Origin: Xenophilus aerolatus
Lineage (GTDB): Bacteria; Pseudomonadota; Gammaproteobacteria; Burkholderiales; Burkholderiaceae_C
DNA length: 64,000 nucleotides
NCBI GenBank assembly: GCA_029968055.1
Contig: JASCNX010000002.1
Location: 248,001 to 312,000, forward strand
Direction: 5' to 3'
In this document: one piece after another, positions 51,967 through 60,795 of the stretch
Layout: every line of letters begins with the position of its first letter
Numbering within the stretch: the first letter of the stretch is position 1
The notes under the pieces: generated by a model
What the model was told of the DNA's origin: nothing
The model's input: only the letters and a program-made list of their open reading frames with translations
The model's database searches: none
Translations under genes and position numbers: made by a program

Positions 51967-54036
51967 ATGAAAGTAATAAAGCTTGGAGGGATCCTCGTGG
52001 TCGCCAGCGCAGTTCTGGTGGCTTGTGGCGGCGGCGGTGGTGGTGGCGGAGGAGGTGGAATCGGCCTGGCGGCGCTGGCGCCCGCCAGCGCGCCTGCTGC
52101 TTCGGACCCGGCCGCGGGCGGTGGCAGCACCGCGACCGGCGCGTCGTCCCCGTCCTCCACGGGAACAGGCTCGAGTTCGGGCGGGGGAAGTGGCACCGGC
52201 GCAACTGCGCCCGGCGGTCCCGATCCCGTGACTGGCGGCACGACCACCGTCGACGCGGCCAGCTACCGCACCGTGGCAGCGGCCATGGGCAAGGCCGGCG
52301 GCATCGACTACCGTTACGGACCGGCTCCGTCGGCCTATGGCACCACGGACAACAGCGGCGTGCCGAGCTGGTTCAAACGCAACGACAACGCTTTCGTGTC
52401 CGATCGCAACGGCGGGCAGCGCCCGTGCGATCCGCAGCTGGCCTGCGGCACCTGGCAGGTCGGCGCATGGAGCAACACGGTCGGCGACTTCTCGTCGAAC
52501 AGCGGCCACGTGGCGTTCATCCCCGATGTGCCGGCGCAGCGCGTGGGCGTGGCCGACCTGGCCATCAGCTCCGTCAGCAACGCGGTCTTCTCGCAGCGCC
52601 CCGAGCTGAAATGGGTGTACTACGGCGCCGGGCTCGACGAGCTCAACGGTGCGTCGTACCGCCAGAGTGGCGCCGCGGTCGGCAACCCGGTCGGCGTGGC
52701 GCGGTGCCTGGGCCGGCCCGGCTGGTGCATGAACAGCCTGATGGTGTTCGACAGCGGCTTCATCGGCTCGGCGCAGACCAACACCTCGACCAACAAGGCC
52801 AGCGCCCAGCTGGCGACGGGCAAGGTGCCCACGGCCGTGGCGGTGAGCAACAGCAACGAGTTCGCGTTCATCACCGTGTGGGACACGGTCAACCTGCGCG
52901 GCGAGGTGGCCGTGGTCGCGCTGGCGGGCCTGTGCGAAGGCTGTACGCCGAGCAACCCCGGCGCATCGGACTTCTGGGGCGAGTGGCGCGGCCTGTACCC
53001 GGGCCTGCCCAACCTCGGCAACACGGCGTACATGAAGGTGCTGGGCTACATCCCGCTGCCTGCGGACATGAAGGCGCCCACGGACATCTCCGTCACCACC
53101 GGCGTGAGCCGTGACGCCTACCTGCCGGCGGGCATTCCCGGGCGGGAGTCGACCGGCGACCTGCCGCTGAGCAGCGCGACCAACCGTGCGACCTTCAAGT
53201 CGGGCGGGCGCAACTACAACAGCTACGCCAAGGGCGGCGTGGCGGTGGTGAGCTCCAAGTCCGAACAGAAGGTGGCCTTCCTGGACCTGCGCCCGCTGTT
53301 CGCGTACTACCAGAGCATGTACTTCGGCAGCGACTCGGACTACAGCGTCACGACCTCGGTGGGCCCGGCCGACTCGCAATGGCCGCGCACCTTCGCCGGC
53401 GCCCCGGCGCAGACGCCCACGGTCATCAAGACGGTGTCGATGGCCAACCGGCCCACGGCGGTGAAGGCCTACGCCTGGGGCAGCAACCGCCGCGCCTGGG
53501 TGGCCACGCAGGATGGGCAGCTGCACATCTTCAACCTGGGCGACTACCCCACGGCCGGCAGCGGCTCGGCCTCGAGCATCGTGGAAGTCGGTGCGGTGGC
53601 GGTGGGGCGCAACCCCACGGGCATCGCGCTGGTCAAGGAGAAGGCCGGCAACGCGGTGTACCCGGACATCACCCGCGAGGTGATCGTCACCTCGCGCGGG
53701 GACCGGCAGCTGCAGTGGGTGCGCTTTGCCGGCGACGGCAACAGCGGCTCGGTGGTGCGCACGCTCAAGGACACGCGGCTGGTGGACCCGATCGCGGCGG
53801 AGGACACGGACAACCACGGAGCCGAGTCGTACGTGGTCTCGGTGGCCGACTACGGCGGGCGCGCGCTGCGCAACTACCGCTACGGGCCGGTGATCATGCA
53901 CAACTATGGCGGCAGTGCGTGCGGCTCGGCCAACGGCTGCGGCATGGGCAGCGGCAACAACGACGCCTTCGAGTACGGCGGCGAATTCGCGCTGCCCGGC
54001 GGCGCCTTCCAGGTCACCTCGGCCAACATCCCCTGA
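51967..54036 (+). CDS. Lipoprotein with propeller-like domain, paralogue 2
   Basis: A 689-residue paralogue of the 48.4-kb gene. It begins with a lipoprotein signal (ILVVASAVLVAC, lipobox Val-Ala-Cys near 18-21), then eleven Gly and a long Ser/Thr/Gly/Ala linker up to about residue 90, then the same propeller-like domain with the same cysteine pairs. So paralogue 2 is lipid-anchored and paralogue 1 is not obviously so. The first codons and the 127-base spacer before it are strikingly A/T-rich compared with the rest of the window. Function unknown. Confidence 0.8.
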   Translation: MKVIKLGGILVVASAVLVACGGGGGGGGGGGIGLAALAPASAPAASDPAAGGGSTATGASSPSSTGTGSSSGGGSGTGATAPGGPDPVTGGTTTVDAASYRTVAAAMGKAGGIDYRYGPAPSAYGTTDNSGVPSWFKRNDNAFVSDRNGGQRPCDPQLACGTWQVGAWSNTVGDFSSNSGHVAFIPDVPAQRVGVADLAISSVSNAVFSQRPELKWVYYGAGLDELNGASYRQSGAAVGNPVGVARCLGRPGWCMNSLMVFDSGFIGSAQTNTSTNKASAQLATGKVPTAVAVSNSNEFAFITVWDTVNLRGEVAVVALAGLCEGCTPSNPGASDFWGEWRGLYPGLPNLGNTAYMKVLGYIPLPADMKAPTDISVTTGVSRDAYLPAGIPGRESTGDLPLSSATNRATFKSGGRNYNSYAKGGVAVVSSKSEQKVAFLDLRPLFAYYQSMYFGSDSDYSVTTSVGPADSQWPRTFAGAPAQTPTVIKTVSMANRPTAVKAYAWGSNRRAWVATQDGQLHIFNLGDYPTAGSGSASSIVEVGAVAVGRNPTGIALVKEKAGNAVYPDITREVIVTSRGDRQLQWVRFAGDGNSGSVVRTLKDTRLVDPIAAEDTDNHGAESYVVSVADYGGRALRNYRYGPVIMHNYGGSACGSANGCGMGSGNNDAFEYGGEFALPGGAFQVTSANIP
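53245..53795 (+). repeat. 551-bp identical tract shared with 49607-50157 (copy B)
   Basis: Second member of the identical tract inside paralogue 2, in direct orientation. Recombination between the copies would delete pepP and leave one fused propeller gene. Confidence 0.9.
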
Positions 54037-54063
54037 GCCTGGCCGCGGCCGGGCGGCCGCCGG

Positions 54064-54795
54064 TCAGCGCTGGAGCTGCGCGAGCCGCTCCGGCGTGCCG
54101 ACATCGGTCCAGCGGCCGGTGTACAGCTCGGCGGTGATGCGGCCGTCGTCCATGGCGGCCCGCAGGATCGGCGCCAGCGCCGCCCGCGCACCGTCCGGGT
54201 TGCCCGGTGCGATGCTGCAGTACGGCGGCGCGAACAGCGCGGCGCGGTACAGGCCGATGGTCGAGAAGGTGTAGCGCGGCACGCCGGCGTCGGCCGGCAC
54301 GTTGCGCGCCCGGCCGTCCTCGCACAGGCCGAAGTCGCCCTTCGGGTTGTGCGCCGGATTGGGCACCAGCCACAGATGAGCCAGCGCATCGCCCGCCCGA
54401 AAGCGGGCCATCGCTGCCGGCTCGAAGCGGAAGTCCGGCGCGAACACATCGCCGGCCGCCACCCAGAACACATCGTTGAGCAGGGGCAGGGCGCGCACGA
54501 TGCCGCCGGCCGTCTCCAGCGCGCCGCCATAGTCGCGGCCCTCGTCGGAGTAGGCGATCGCCAGCGCGCCGTGCCCGTCCCATGCGGCCTGTGGGCCGAA
54601 ATGGCTCGAAATCTGCTCGCCGAGCCAGGCGGTGTTGACCACCAGCCGCGTGACGCCGCCGGCGGCCAGCGCCTCCATCGGCCATTGCATCAGCGGCTTG
54701 CCGTGCACCGGCAGCAGCGGCTTGGGTGTGTGGTCGGTCAGCGGCCGCATGCGCTCGCCGCGGCCCGCGGCCAGCACCATGGCGGCGGCGCGCAT
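54064..54795 (-). CDS. murU: Nucleotidyltransferase, MurU-like (NTP_transferase family)
   Basis: A sugar-1-phosphate nucleotidyltransferase of about 243 residues with the signature 'MVLAAGRGERMRPLTDHTPK' near the N-terminus, 'KPLLPVHGKPLMQW' and an Asp of 'VAAGDVFAPDF'. Size and motifs match MurU, which makes UDP-MurNAc from MurNAc-1-phosphate in cell-wall recycling; a general mannose-1-phosphate guanylyltransferase-like label is also possible. Start at 54795 avoids overlap with speD; 54810 is an alternative. Its functional partner amgK is at 24.9 kb. Confidence 0.78.
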   Translation of the reverse strand: MRAAAMVLAAGRGERMRPLTDHTPKPLLPVHGKPLMQWPMEALAAGGVTRLVVNTAWLGEQISSHFGPQAAWDGHGALAIAYSDEGRDYGGALETAGGIVRALPLLNDVFWVAAGDVFAPDFRFEPAAMARFRAGDALAHLWLVPNPAHNPKGDFGLCEDGRARNVPADAGVPRYTFSTIGLYRAALFAPPYCSIAPGNPDGARAALAPILRAAMDDGRITAELYTGRWTDVGTPERLAQLQR

Positions 54796-54799
54796 CCCC

Positions 54800-55189
54800 T
54801 CAGCCGGCATGCGCGGGAACCCGGCCGCGGTGCAAGGCCTGGCGGACCGTCTCGCCGGGCGCGAACAGCGCCACCAGCATGTCGAGCAGCGCCTGCGCCT
54901 TGGCGGAATGGTCGCCGCCGAAGTTGCACACGTACACGTCCAGCGTCACGGCCCGGCGTTCGGGCCACGTGTGCACGCACAGGTGCGATTCGGCCAGCAG
55001 CACCGTTGCCGTCACGCCGCCGGGGCCCTCGGCCGTGTCGGGAAAGCGATGGAAGAGCTCGCCCACCGGCTGCAGGCCGGCATGTCGGACGGCGGCCGCA
55101 CAGTGGGCGCCCAGCGCCTGGGCGTCGACCAGCCAGCGCGGTGCGCAATGGCAGTCGTGGAGGTCGGCGGTGAGGTGCAGGCCCTGCAT
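54800..55189 (-). CDS. speD: S-adenosylmethionine decarboxylase proenzyme
   Basis: Makes decarboxylated SAM, the aminopropyl donor for spermidine. The 129-residue proenzyme is of the short prokaryotic (class 1B) type and self-cleaves before Ser68 in 'LLAESHLCVHTWPE' to form the pyruvoyl group; 'LDVYVCNFG' carries the conserved Cys. The start MQGLHLTADLHDC at 55189 follows a TAGAGT hexamer by 7 bases. Co-directional with and 4 bases from the murU-like gene. Together with the SpeE-like enzyme at 37.8 kb it is the only polyamine gene in the window. Confidence 0.93.
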   Translation of the reverse strand: MQGLHLTADLHDCHCAPRWLVDAQALGAHCAAAVRHAGLQPVGELFHRFPDTAEGPGGVTATVLLAESHLCVHTWPERRAVTLDVYVCNFGGDHSAKAQALLDMLVALFAPGETVRQALHRGRVPAHAG

Positions 55190-55196
55190 GCCGCGG

Positions 55197-55202
55197 ACTC
55201 TA
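55197..55202 (-). promoter_or_regulatory. -10-like hexamer 7 bases before speD start
   Basis: TAGAGT on the minus strand, 4 of 6 to consensus, ends 7 bases before the speD ATG; no ribosome site between. Compatible with a leaderless start. Confidence 0.35.
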
Positions 55203-55307
55203 GCAGCCCACCGGCGTCGGGCCGCCCGCGCGGTGCGGACGGGTGGCAATACGCCATGTCCGCGCGGGGTCCGGCGGGCCTTGCCGGCTGCGCTTCACCC
55301 CGCTCGC

Positions 55308-55313
55308 TAAAAT
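55308..55313 (+). promoter_or_regulatory. Probable -10 element of tkt
   Basis: TAAAAT in a GC-rich context, 40 bases before the transketolase ATG. The -35 is not clear (TTGCCG at 55281 has a 21-base spacer). Confidence 0.45.
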
Positions 55314-55353
55314 TGAGGGCTCTTCCCCCTTTCCCCCTCCCCGAAAGCCACCG

Positions 55354-57453
55354 ATGGCCAACCAAGCCTTGATGGCCAACGCGATCCGCGCGTTGGCAAT
55401 GGACGCTGTTCAACAAGCCAACTCCGGCCACCCCGGCGCCCCGATGGGCATGGCCGAAATGGCCGTCGCACTGTGGGGGGAGCACCTGCGCTACAACCCG
55501 GCCAACCCGCACTGGTTCGACCGCGACCGCTTCATCCTGTCGAACGGCCATGCCTCCATGCTGCAGTACGCCGTGCTGCACCTCACGGGCTACGACCTGC
55601 CCATCGACGAGATCAAGAACTTCCGCCAGCTGCACAGCAAGACGGCGGGCCATCCGGAAGTGGACGTCACCCCCGGCGTGGAAACCACCACCGGCCCGCT
55701 GGGCCAGGGCATCACCAACGCCGTGGGCTTCGCGCTGGCCGAGAAGCTATTGGCCGCCGAGTTCAACCGCCCGGGCCATGCCATCGTCGACCACCACACC
55801 TACGCCTTCCTGGGCGACGGTTGCCTGATGGAAGGCATCAGCCACGAAGCCTGCGCGCTGGCCGGCGCCTGGAAGCTCAACAAGCTGGTTGCCCTGTACG
55901 ACGACAACGGCATCAGCATCGACGGGCAGGTCAAGCCCTGGTTCATCGACCACACCGCCGAGCGCTTCAAGGCCTACGAGTGGAACGTGATCGGCCCGAT
56001 CGACGGCAACAGCGTCAAGGCCGTGTCGGACGCCATCGCCAAGGCGAAGAAGTCCGAAGACAAGCCGACGCTCATCATCTGCAAGACCACGATCGGCAAG
56101 GGCAGCCCGAACCGCGCCGGCACCGCCAAGGCCCACGGCGAGGCGCTCGGCCCCGACGAGATCAAGCTCACGCGCGAAGCCCTCGGCTGGACCGAGCCGC
56201 CCTTCGTCGTGCCGCAGGCCGTCTACGACGACTGGAACCATCGCGCCGCCGGTGCGAAGGTCGAGGCCGAATGGGACGACCGCTTCGCTGCCTACATCGC
56301 CGCCTACCCGAAGCTGGCCGACGAGTTCACGCGCCGCATGAAGGGCGAACTGCCGGCCGACTTTCACCAGGTCGCGTTCGACACCATCGTGGCGGCCCAC
56401 AGCAAGGGCGAGACCGTCGCCAGCCGCAAGGCCAGCCAGCTCGCGCTGGAAGCCTTCACCGCCGCCCTGCCCGAGATGCTCGGCGGCAGCGCCGACCTCA
56501 CCGGCTCCAACCTCACCAACACGAAGAGCACCGCCGCCCTGCGCTTCGATGCCAAGACCGGCGCCGTGGTCATGAACGTGCCCGCGGTGGAGGCCAAGCA
56601 CGGTGCCGAGGACGAGTCCAAGCCCGACGCGGCCGCCGACACGCCGCAGGGCGTCATCGGCCGCCACATCAACTACGGCGTGCGCGAGTTCGGCATGGCC
56701 GCCGTCATGAACGGCATCGCGCTGCATGGCGGCTACATCCCCTACGGCGGCACCTTCCTGACCTTCAGCGACTACAGCCGCAACGCCATCCGCATGGCCG
56801 CGCTGATGAAGCGTCGCGTGATCCACGTCTTCACGCACGATTCCATCGGCCTGGGCGAGGACGGCCCGACGCACCAGTCGATCGAGCACGCCGCGTCGCT
56901 GCGCCTCATTCCCAACCTCGACGTCTGGCGCCCGTCGGACACGGCCGAAACGGCCGTGGCCTGGGCCGTGGCGCTGCAGAACCAGTCGCGCCCCACCGCG
57001 CTGCTGCTGTCGCGCCAGAACATCGCCTACTCGCCCAAGAGCGACCTGAGCGACATCGCCAAGGGCGCCTACGTGCTGGCCGAGCCCGAGGCCGTCGGCC
57101 TGAGAGCCAAGAAGACGGCCGCCATCATCATCGCGACCGGCTCCGAAGTGCCGCTGGCGCTGGCCGCGCAGAAGCTGCTGGCCGCCAAGAAGATCGCGGT
57201 GCGCGTGGTGTCGATGCCCTCGACCACCACCTTCGACCGCCAGGACGTCGGCTACAAGAAGGCCGTGCTGCCCAAGAAGATCCCGCGCATCGCCGTCGAG
57301 ATGGGCTGCACCGGCGGCTGGTGGAAGTACGGCGTGTCGGCCGTCGTCGGCATCGACACGTATGGCGAATCGGCGCCCGCGCCCCTGCTGTTCAAGCACT
57401 TCGGCTTCACGCCCGAGAACGTCGCGGCGACCGTGGAAGCGGTGTTGGCTTGA
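55354..57453 (+). CDS. tkt: Transketolase
   Basis: Thiamine-diphosphate enzyme of the pentose phosphate and Calvin routes that moves two-carbon units between sugar phosphates. The 699-residue protein starts 'ANAIRALAMDAVQQANSGHPGAPMGMA', has 'DRFILSNGHASML' near 49-61, the TPP/Mg motif 'AFLGDGCLMEGISHEA' near 150-165, and 'THDSIGLGEDGPTHQ' near 493-507. An insert near residues 413-433 (VEAKHGAEDESKPDAAADTP) is longer than in E. coli. Followed by a fold-back repeat and gapA, so sugar-phosphate metabolism genes are clustered. Confidence 0.97.
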   Translation: MANQALMANAIRALAMDAVQQANSGHPGAPMGMAEMAVALWGEHLRYNPANPHWFDRDRFILSNGHASMLQYAVLHLTGYDLPIDEIKNFRQLHSKTAGHPEVDVTPGVETTTGPLGQGITNAVGFALAEKLLAAEFNRPGHAIVDHHTYAFLGDGCLMEGISHEACALAGAWKLNKLVALYDDNGISIDGQVKPWFIDHTAERFKAYEWNVIGPIDGNSVKAVSDAIAKAKKSEDKPTLIICKTTIGKGSPNRAGTAKAHGEALGPDEIKLTREALGWTEPPFVVPQAVYDDWNHRAAGAKVEAEWDDRFAAYIAAYPKLADEFTRRMKGELPADFHQVAFDTIVAAHSKGETVASRKASQLALEAFTAALPEMLGGSADLTGSNLTNTKSTAALRFDAKTGAVVMNVPAVEAKHGAEDESKPDAAADTPQGVIGRHINYGVREFGMAAVMNGIALHGGYIPYGGTFLTFSDYSRNAIRMAALMKRRVIHVFTHDSIGLGEDGPTHQSIEHAASLRLIPNLDVWRPSDTAETAVAWAVALQNQSRPTALLLSRQNIAYSPKSDLSDIAKGAYVLAEPEAVGLRAKKTAAIIIATGSEVPLALAAQKLLAAKKIAVRVVSMPSTTTFDRQDVGYKKAVLPKKIPRIAVEMGCTGGWWKYGVSAVVGIDTYGESAPAPLLFKHFGFTPENVAATVEAVLA

Positions 57454-57468
57454 GCATCGAATACGGAC

Positions 57469-57575
57469 AGCCGAACGCAGAGGACGCAGAGATCACGCAG
57501 AGAGCGCAGAAGAACAGCCATGAAAAGGTTTTTTCTGCGTCCTCTGCGAATCCTTGGCGACCTCTGCGTTCGGCT
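57469..57575. repeat. Fold-back 'GCAGAGG' intergenic repeat, copy 2
   Basis: Terminal inverted repeats are perfect over 15 bases: AGCCGAACGCAGAGG (57469-57483) and CCTCTGCGTTCGGCT (57561-57575). The right end shares at least 22 bases with copy 1 at 17.1 kb. About 107 bp, non-coding, between tkt and gapA. Confidence 0.88.
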
Positions 57576-57606
57576 GCCCGCTCCCGCATTTAGGTTTTCA
57601 AACTGA

Positions 57607-58620
<1,014 letters not shown>

Positions 58621-58642
58621 GCTGCGACCCTGCGACGACAAA

Positions 58643-58669
58643 AACGCGCCCCCCGGGGCGCGTTTTTTT
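58643..58669 (+). terminator. gapA intrinsic terminator
   Basis: AACGCGCCCC (58643-58652) and GGGGCGCGTT (58655-58664) form a strong GC stem followed by seven T, 23 bases after the gapA stop. Confidence 0.92.
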
Positions 58670-58794
58670 ATGCGCGCGCGACGGCCCGCAGCCACGCGGC
58701 GGGCGCTCCTACGGGGGCAGCCTGTGCGGGCCGGCACGTCCTGGCCGGGCGCGGTGCCCATCATGCATTTCACTTGTTCCACACGGAGACCCGC

Positions 58795-58872
58795 ATGAAA
58801 TCCATCGTCCTCTGGCTGCTCGGCGTTCCTGTCAGCGTCATCATCCTGCTCAAGCTCTTCGGCGTGTTCTAA
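58795..58872 (+). CDS. 25-residue single-span membrane peptide
   Basis: ATG at 58795 opens 25 codons, almost all one hydrophobic helix: MKSIVLWLLGVPVSVIILL then KLFGVF. GGAGA lies 6 bases before the ATG. The N-terminal Lys, a central Leu-Gly-Val-Pro and the Ile/Leu run recall short 'LLGVPxxIIIL' membrane peptides that I have seen annotated in proteobacteria. The gene is alone in the 369-base gap between gapA and the response regulator; the rest of that gap holds the gapA terminator and no other signal. Confidence 0.7.
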   Translation: MKSIVLWLLGVPVSVIILLKLFGVF

Positions 58873-58989
58873 GCTCGGCGCGGACCGCGCGCGCCCTGTC
58901 GGTCGGCGGTTTCAGGGGTCTGGCGCGCGCGTCATGGCCGTCGGCGGGTCCGGTGCGTACACTGCCGCCACAGTCGCCCGGTACGCTGC

Positions 58990-59382
58990 ATGGCCCTGCT
59001 GACCTTTCTTGTCGAAGACAACCCGACCATCCGGGACAACCTCATTCCCACGCTCGCCGACCTGGCGGACGCGCCCGTGGTGGGCGTGGCCGAGACGGAG
59101 GCCCAGGCCAAGGCGTGGCTGCGCGAGCATGGCGACCTGTGGCACCTGGCGGTGATCGACCTATTTCTGCGCGAAGGCTCGGGCCTGGGCGTGCTCAATG
59201 CCTGCAACCCGCGGCGCGCGCACCAGCGCGTGGTGGTGCTGACCAACTACGCCACGCCCGACATCCGCGCGCGCTGCCTGTCGCTGGGTGCCGACGCGGT
59301 GTTCGACAAGTCGAACGAGCTGGACGCCTTCTTCGACTACTGCAGCCAGGACCGGCCCTCGCAGATGGCGCCGCTGGCGTGA
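58990..59382 (+). CDS. Stand-alone response-regulator receiver protein
   Basis: A 130-residue receiver domain without an output domain: acidic pair Glu9/Asp10, phospho-acceptor Asp57 (AVIDLFL), Thr85 (VVLTNY) and Lys107 (VFDKSNE), all in place. It therefore should accept phosphate and act by protein interaction, as CheY or Spo0F do. No histidine kinase adjoins. A possible -10 (TACACT) lies about 30 bases upstream. Confidence 0.9.
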   Translation: MALLTFLVEDNPTIRDNLIPTLADLADAPVVGVAETEAQAKAWLREHGDLWHLAVIDLFLREGSGLGVLNACNPRRAHQRVVVLTNYATPDIRARCLSLGADAVFDKSNELDAFFDYCSQDRPSQMAPLA

Positions 59383-59390
59383 GCCCCGCG

Positions 59391-59978
59391 CTAGGCGGGG
59401 GTACCGGCCTCCCGGCGCACATGGTGGATCTGGTGCGACGCGATGCGCCATTGCCCGTCGGTCTCGAGCACCACCGTCTGGGTGCTGGCCCATCGTTCGG
59501 GATGCGGCATGCCCGAATGGAAGATGGCGCCCTCCATCATCACGATGCAGGTGTCCGGCGCCGGATGGCTGACCTGCCGCTCCTGCACCGCCATGCGCAG
59601 GCCGGGCATGGCCGCACGCTCGCGCGCGAAGGCAGCGCGCAGGTCGGCGTGGCCGCGGTGGCACGCCCCGACGGGGGTGACGAGCGTCGCCCCGGGGGTG
59701 AAGTAGCGCATGTGCAGGTCCATCCGGTCGTCGAGCCACGCCTGCAGGCTCTCGTCGATGACGCGCAGCACGGCCTGCTCGGGCAGCACCCGTTCGGGAT
59801 CGACCTCGCGACGTTCGACCCAGTGGCTGCCGGGGCCGAAGAGTTCGTTGCCCAGCGCCTCGATGGAACCGCAGTCCTCGACGGCTTCGGCCGTGGCCTC
59901 GACCCATTCGCCGTACAGCAGCACGTCCTGGTGGAAATGCTTCACGCGGGGGCCGCGACAGACCCGGACCTGCTTCAT
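59391..59978 (-). CDS. NTF2/SnoaL-like domain protein
   Basis: A 195-residue protein with a C-terminal NTF2/SnoaL-like cone fold (about 75-190; '[29 protein letters not shown]', 'WRIASHQIHHV') preceded by 70 residues with two His and several acidic residues. Such folds serve as small enzymes or ligand-binding domains; the function here is unknown. I choose the ATG at 59978 because GGGAGAC sits 6-12 bases before it. Convergent with the response-regulator gene and divergent from the glycosylase gene. Confidence 0.72.
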   Translation of the reverse strand: MKQVRVCRGPRVKHFHQDVLLYGEWVEATAEAVEDCGSIEALGNELFGPGSHWVERREVDPERVLPEQAVLRVIDESLQAWLDDRMDLHMRYFTPGATLVTPVGACHRGHADLRAAFARERAAMPGLRMAVQERQVSHPAPDTCIVMMEGAIFHSGMPHPERWASTQTVVLETDGQWRIASHQIHHVRREAGTPA

Positions 59979-60088
59979 CGTTTTGTCTCCCATGGTGGCG
60001 CCACCGTTGCGCATGCAATCCCATCCACGCGCGGACCTTCATCGGGGTCCGCCGCGCCGGGCAGGATACTCCTCGGCGGAGGCCCGGC

Positions 60089-60685
60089 ATGACGGGCGAG
60101 CGGCTGGCCGGCGTAGATTTCAACCGCCCGTCCGAGGACGTGGCGCGCGCCCTGATCGGCGTCACCGTGCTGGTCGACGGCGTCGGCGGCCGCATCGTCG
60201 AGACCGAGGCCTACGACCGCGACGATGCGGCCTCGCACACCTACGGCGGGCCCACGCTGCGCAACGCCGCCATGTTCGGGCCGGCCGGCCGCGCCTACGT
60301 GTACCGGTCGTACGGCATCCACTGGTGCCTCAACTTCGTCTGTCGCGAGGAGGGCCATGGCGCCGGGGTGCTGATCCGCGCGCTGGAGCCCACGCACGGC
60401 CTGGCCACGATGCGCCGCCGGCGCGGCGTGGAGGACGCACGCCTGCTGGCCGCGGGCCCGGGCCGTGTCGGGCAGGCGCTGGGCGTGGATGCCAGCTTCA
60501 ACGGCCACCGGCTCGACGCGCCGCCCTTCGAACTGCTGGCCGCCCAGGCCGCGCCGCCCGTGCTCGTGCAGGTGGGCCCGCGCATCGGCATCAGCAAGGC
60601 CGTGGAGATGCCCTGGCGCTTCGGCGAGCAGGGCTCGCGCTTCCTGAGCCGGCCCTTCCCGGGCGCGGCGCGCCGCGGCCGCTGA
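60089..60685 (+). CDS. DNA-3-methyladenine glycosylase, AAG/MPG family
   Basis: Removes alkylated purines in base-excision repair. The 198-residue enzyme has the MPG-family blocks 'GGRIVETEAYDRDDAASHTYGG' near 33-54 (catalytic Glu in ETEAY), 'RNAAMFGPAGRAYVYRSYGIHWCLN' near 58-82, and 'LLAAGPGRVGQALGV' near 119-133. Size and motifs agree with bacterial Mpg. GGCGGAGG about 10 bases upstream gives the ribosome site. Confidence 0.93.
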   Translation: MTGERLAGVDFNRPSEDVARALIGVTVLVDGVGGRIVETEAYDRDDAASHTYGGPTLRNAAMFGPAGRAYVYRSYGIHWCLNFVCREEGHGAGVLIRALEPTHGLATMRRRRGVEDARLLAAGPGRVGQALGVDASFNGHRLDAPPFELLAAQAAPPVLVQVGPRIGISKAVEMPWRFGEQGSRFLSRPFPGAARRGR

Positions 60686-60733
60686 GCATTTCGACGCCGG
60701 ATCGGCTGGCCGCGCGGAGGACGGGCACCGCCA

Positions 60734-60750
60734 GCTATCAAAACAATAGC
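60734..60750. promoter_or_regulatory. A/T-rich palindrome upstream of mntH
   Basis: GCTAT-CAAAACA-ATAGC is a 5+5 palindrome 46 bases before the mntH ATG in an unusually A/T-rich patch. It could be an operator for a manganese or iron regulator, or part of a dispersed TATCAAAA-type intergenic motif. Confidence 0.35.
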
Positions 60751-60795
60751 GATTTTCAAGCCGGCGCTGCCACGTCGCTCCTATCATCGGCATCG

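Noticed and set aside
52020-52060. Run of G-rich codons that might be a phase-variable tract
   Set aside because: The codons are mixed GGC/GGT/GGA, not a simple homopolymer or short repeat, so slippage is unlikely; poly-Gly after a lipobox is common in this group.
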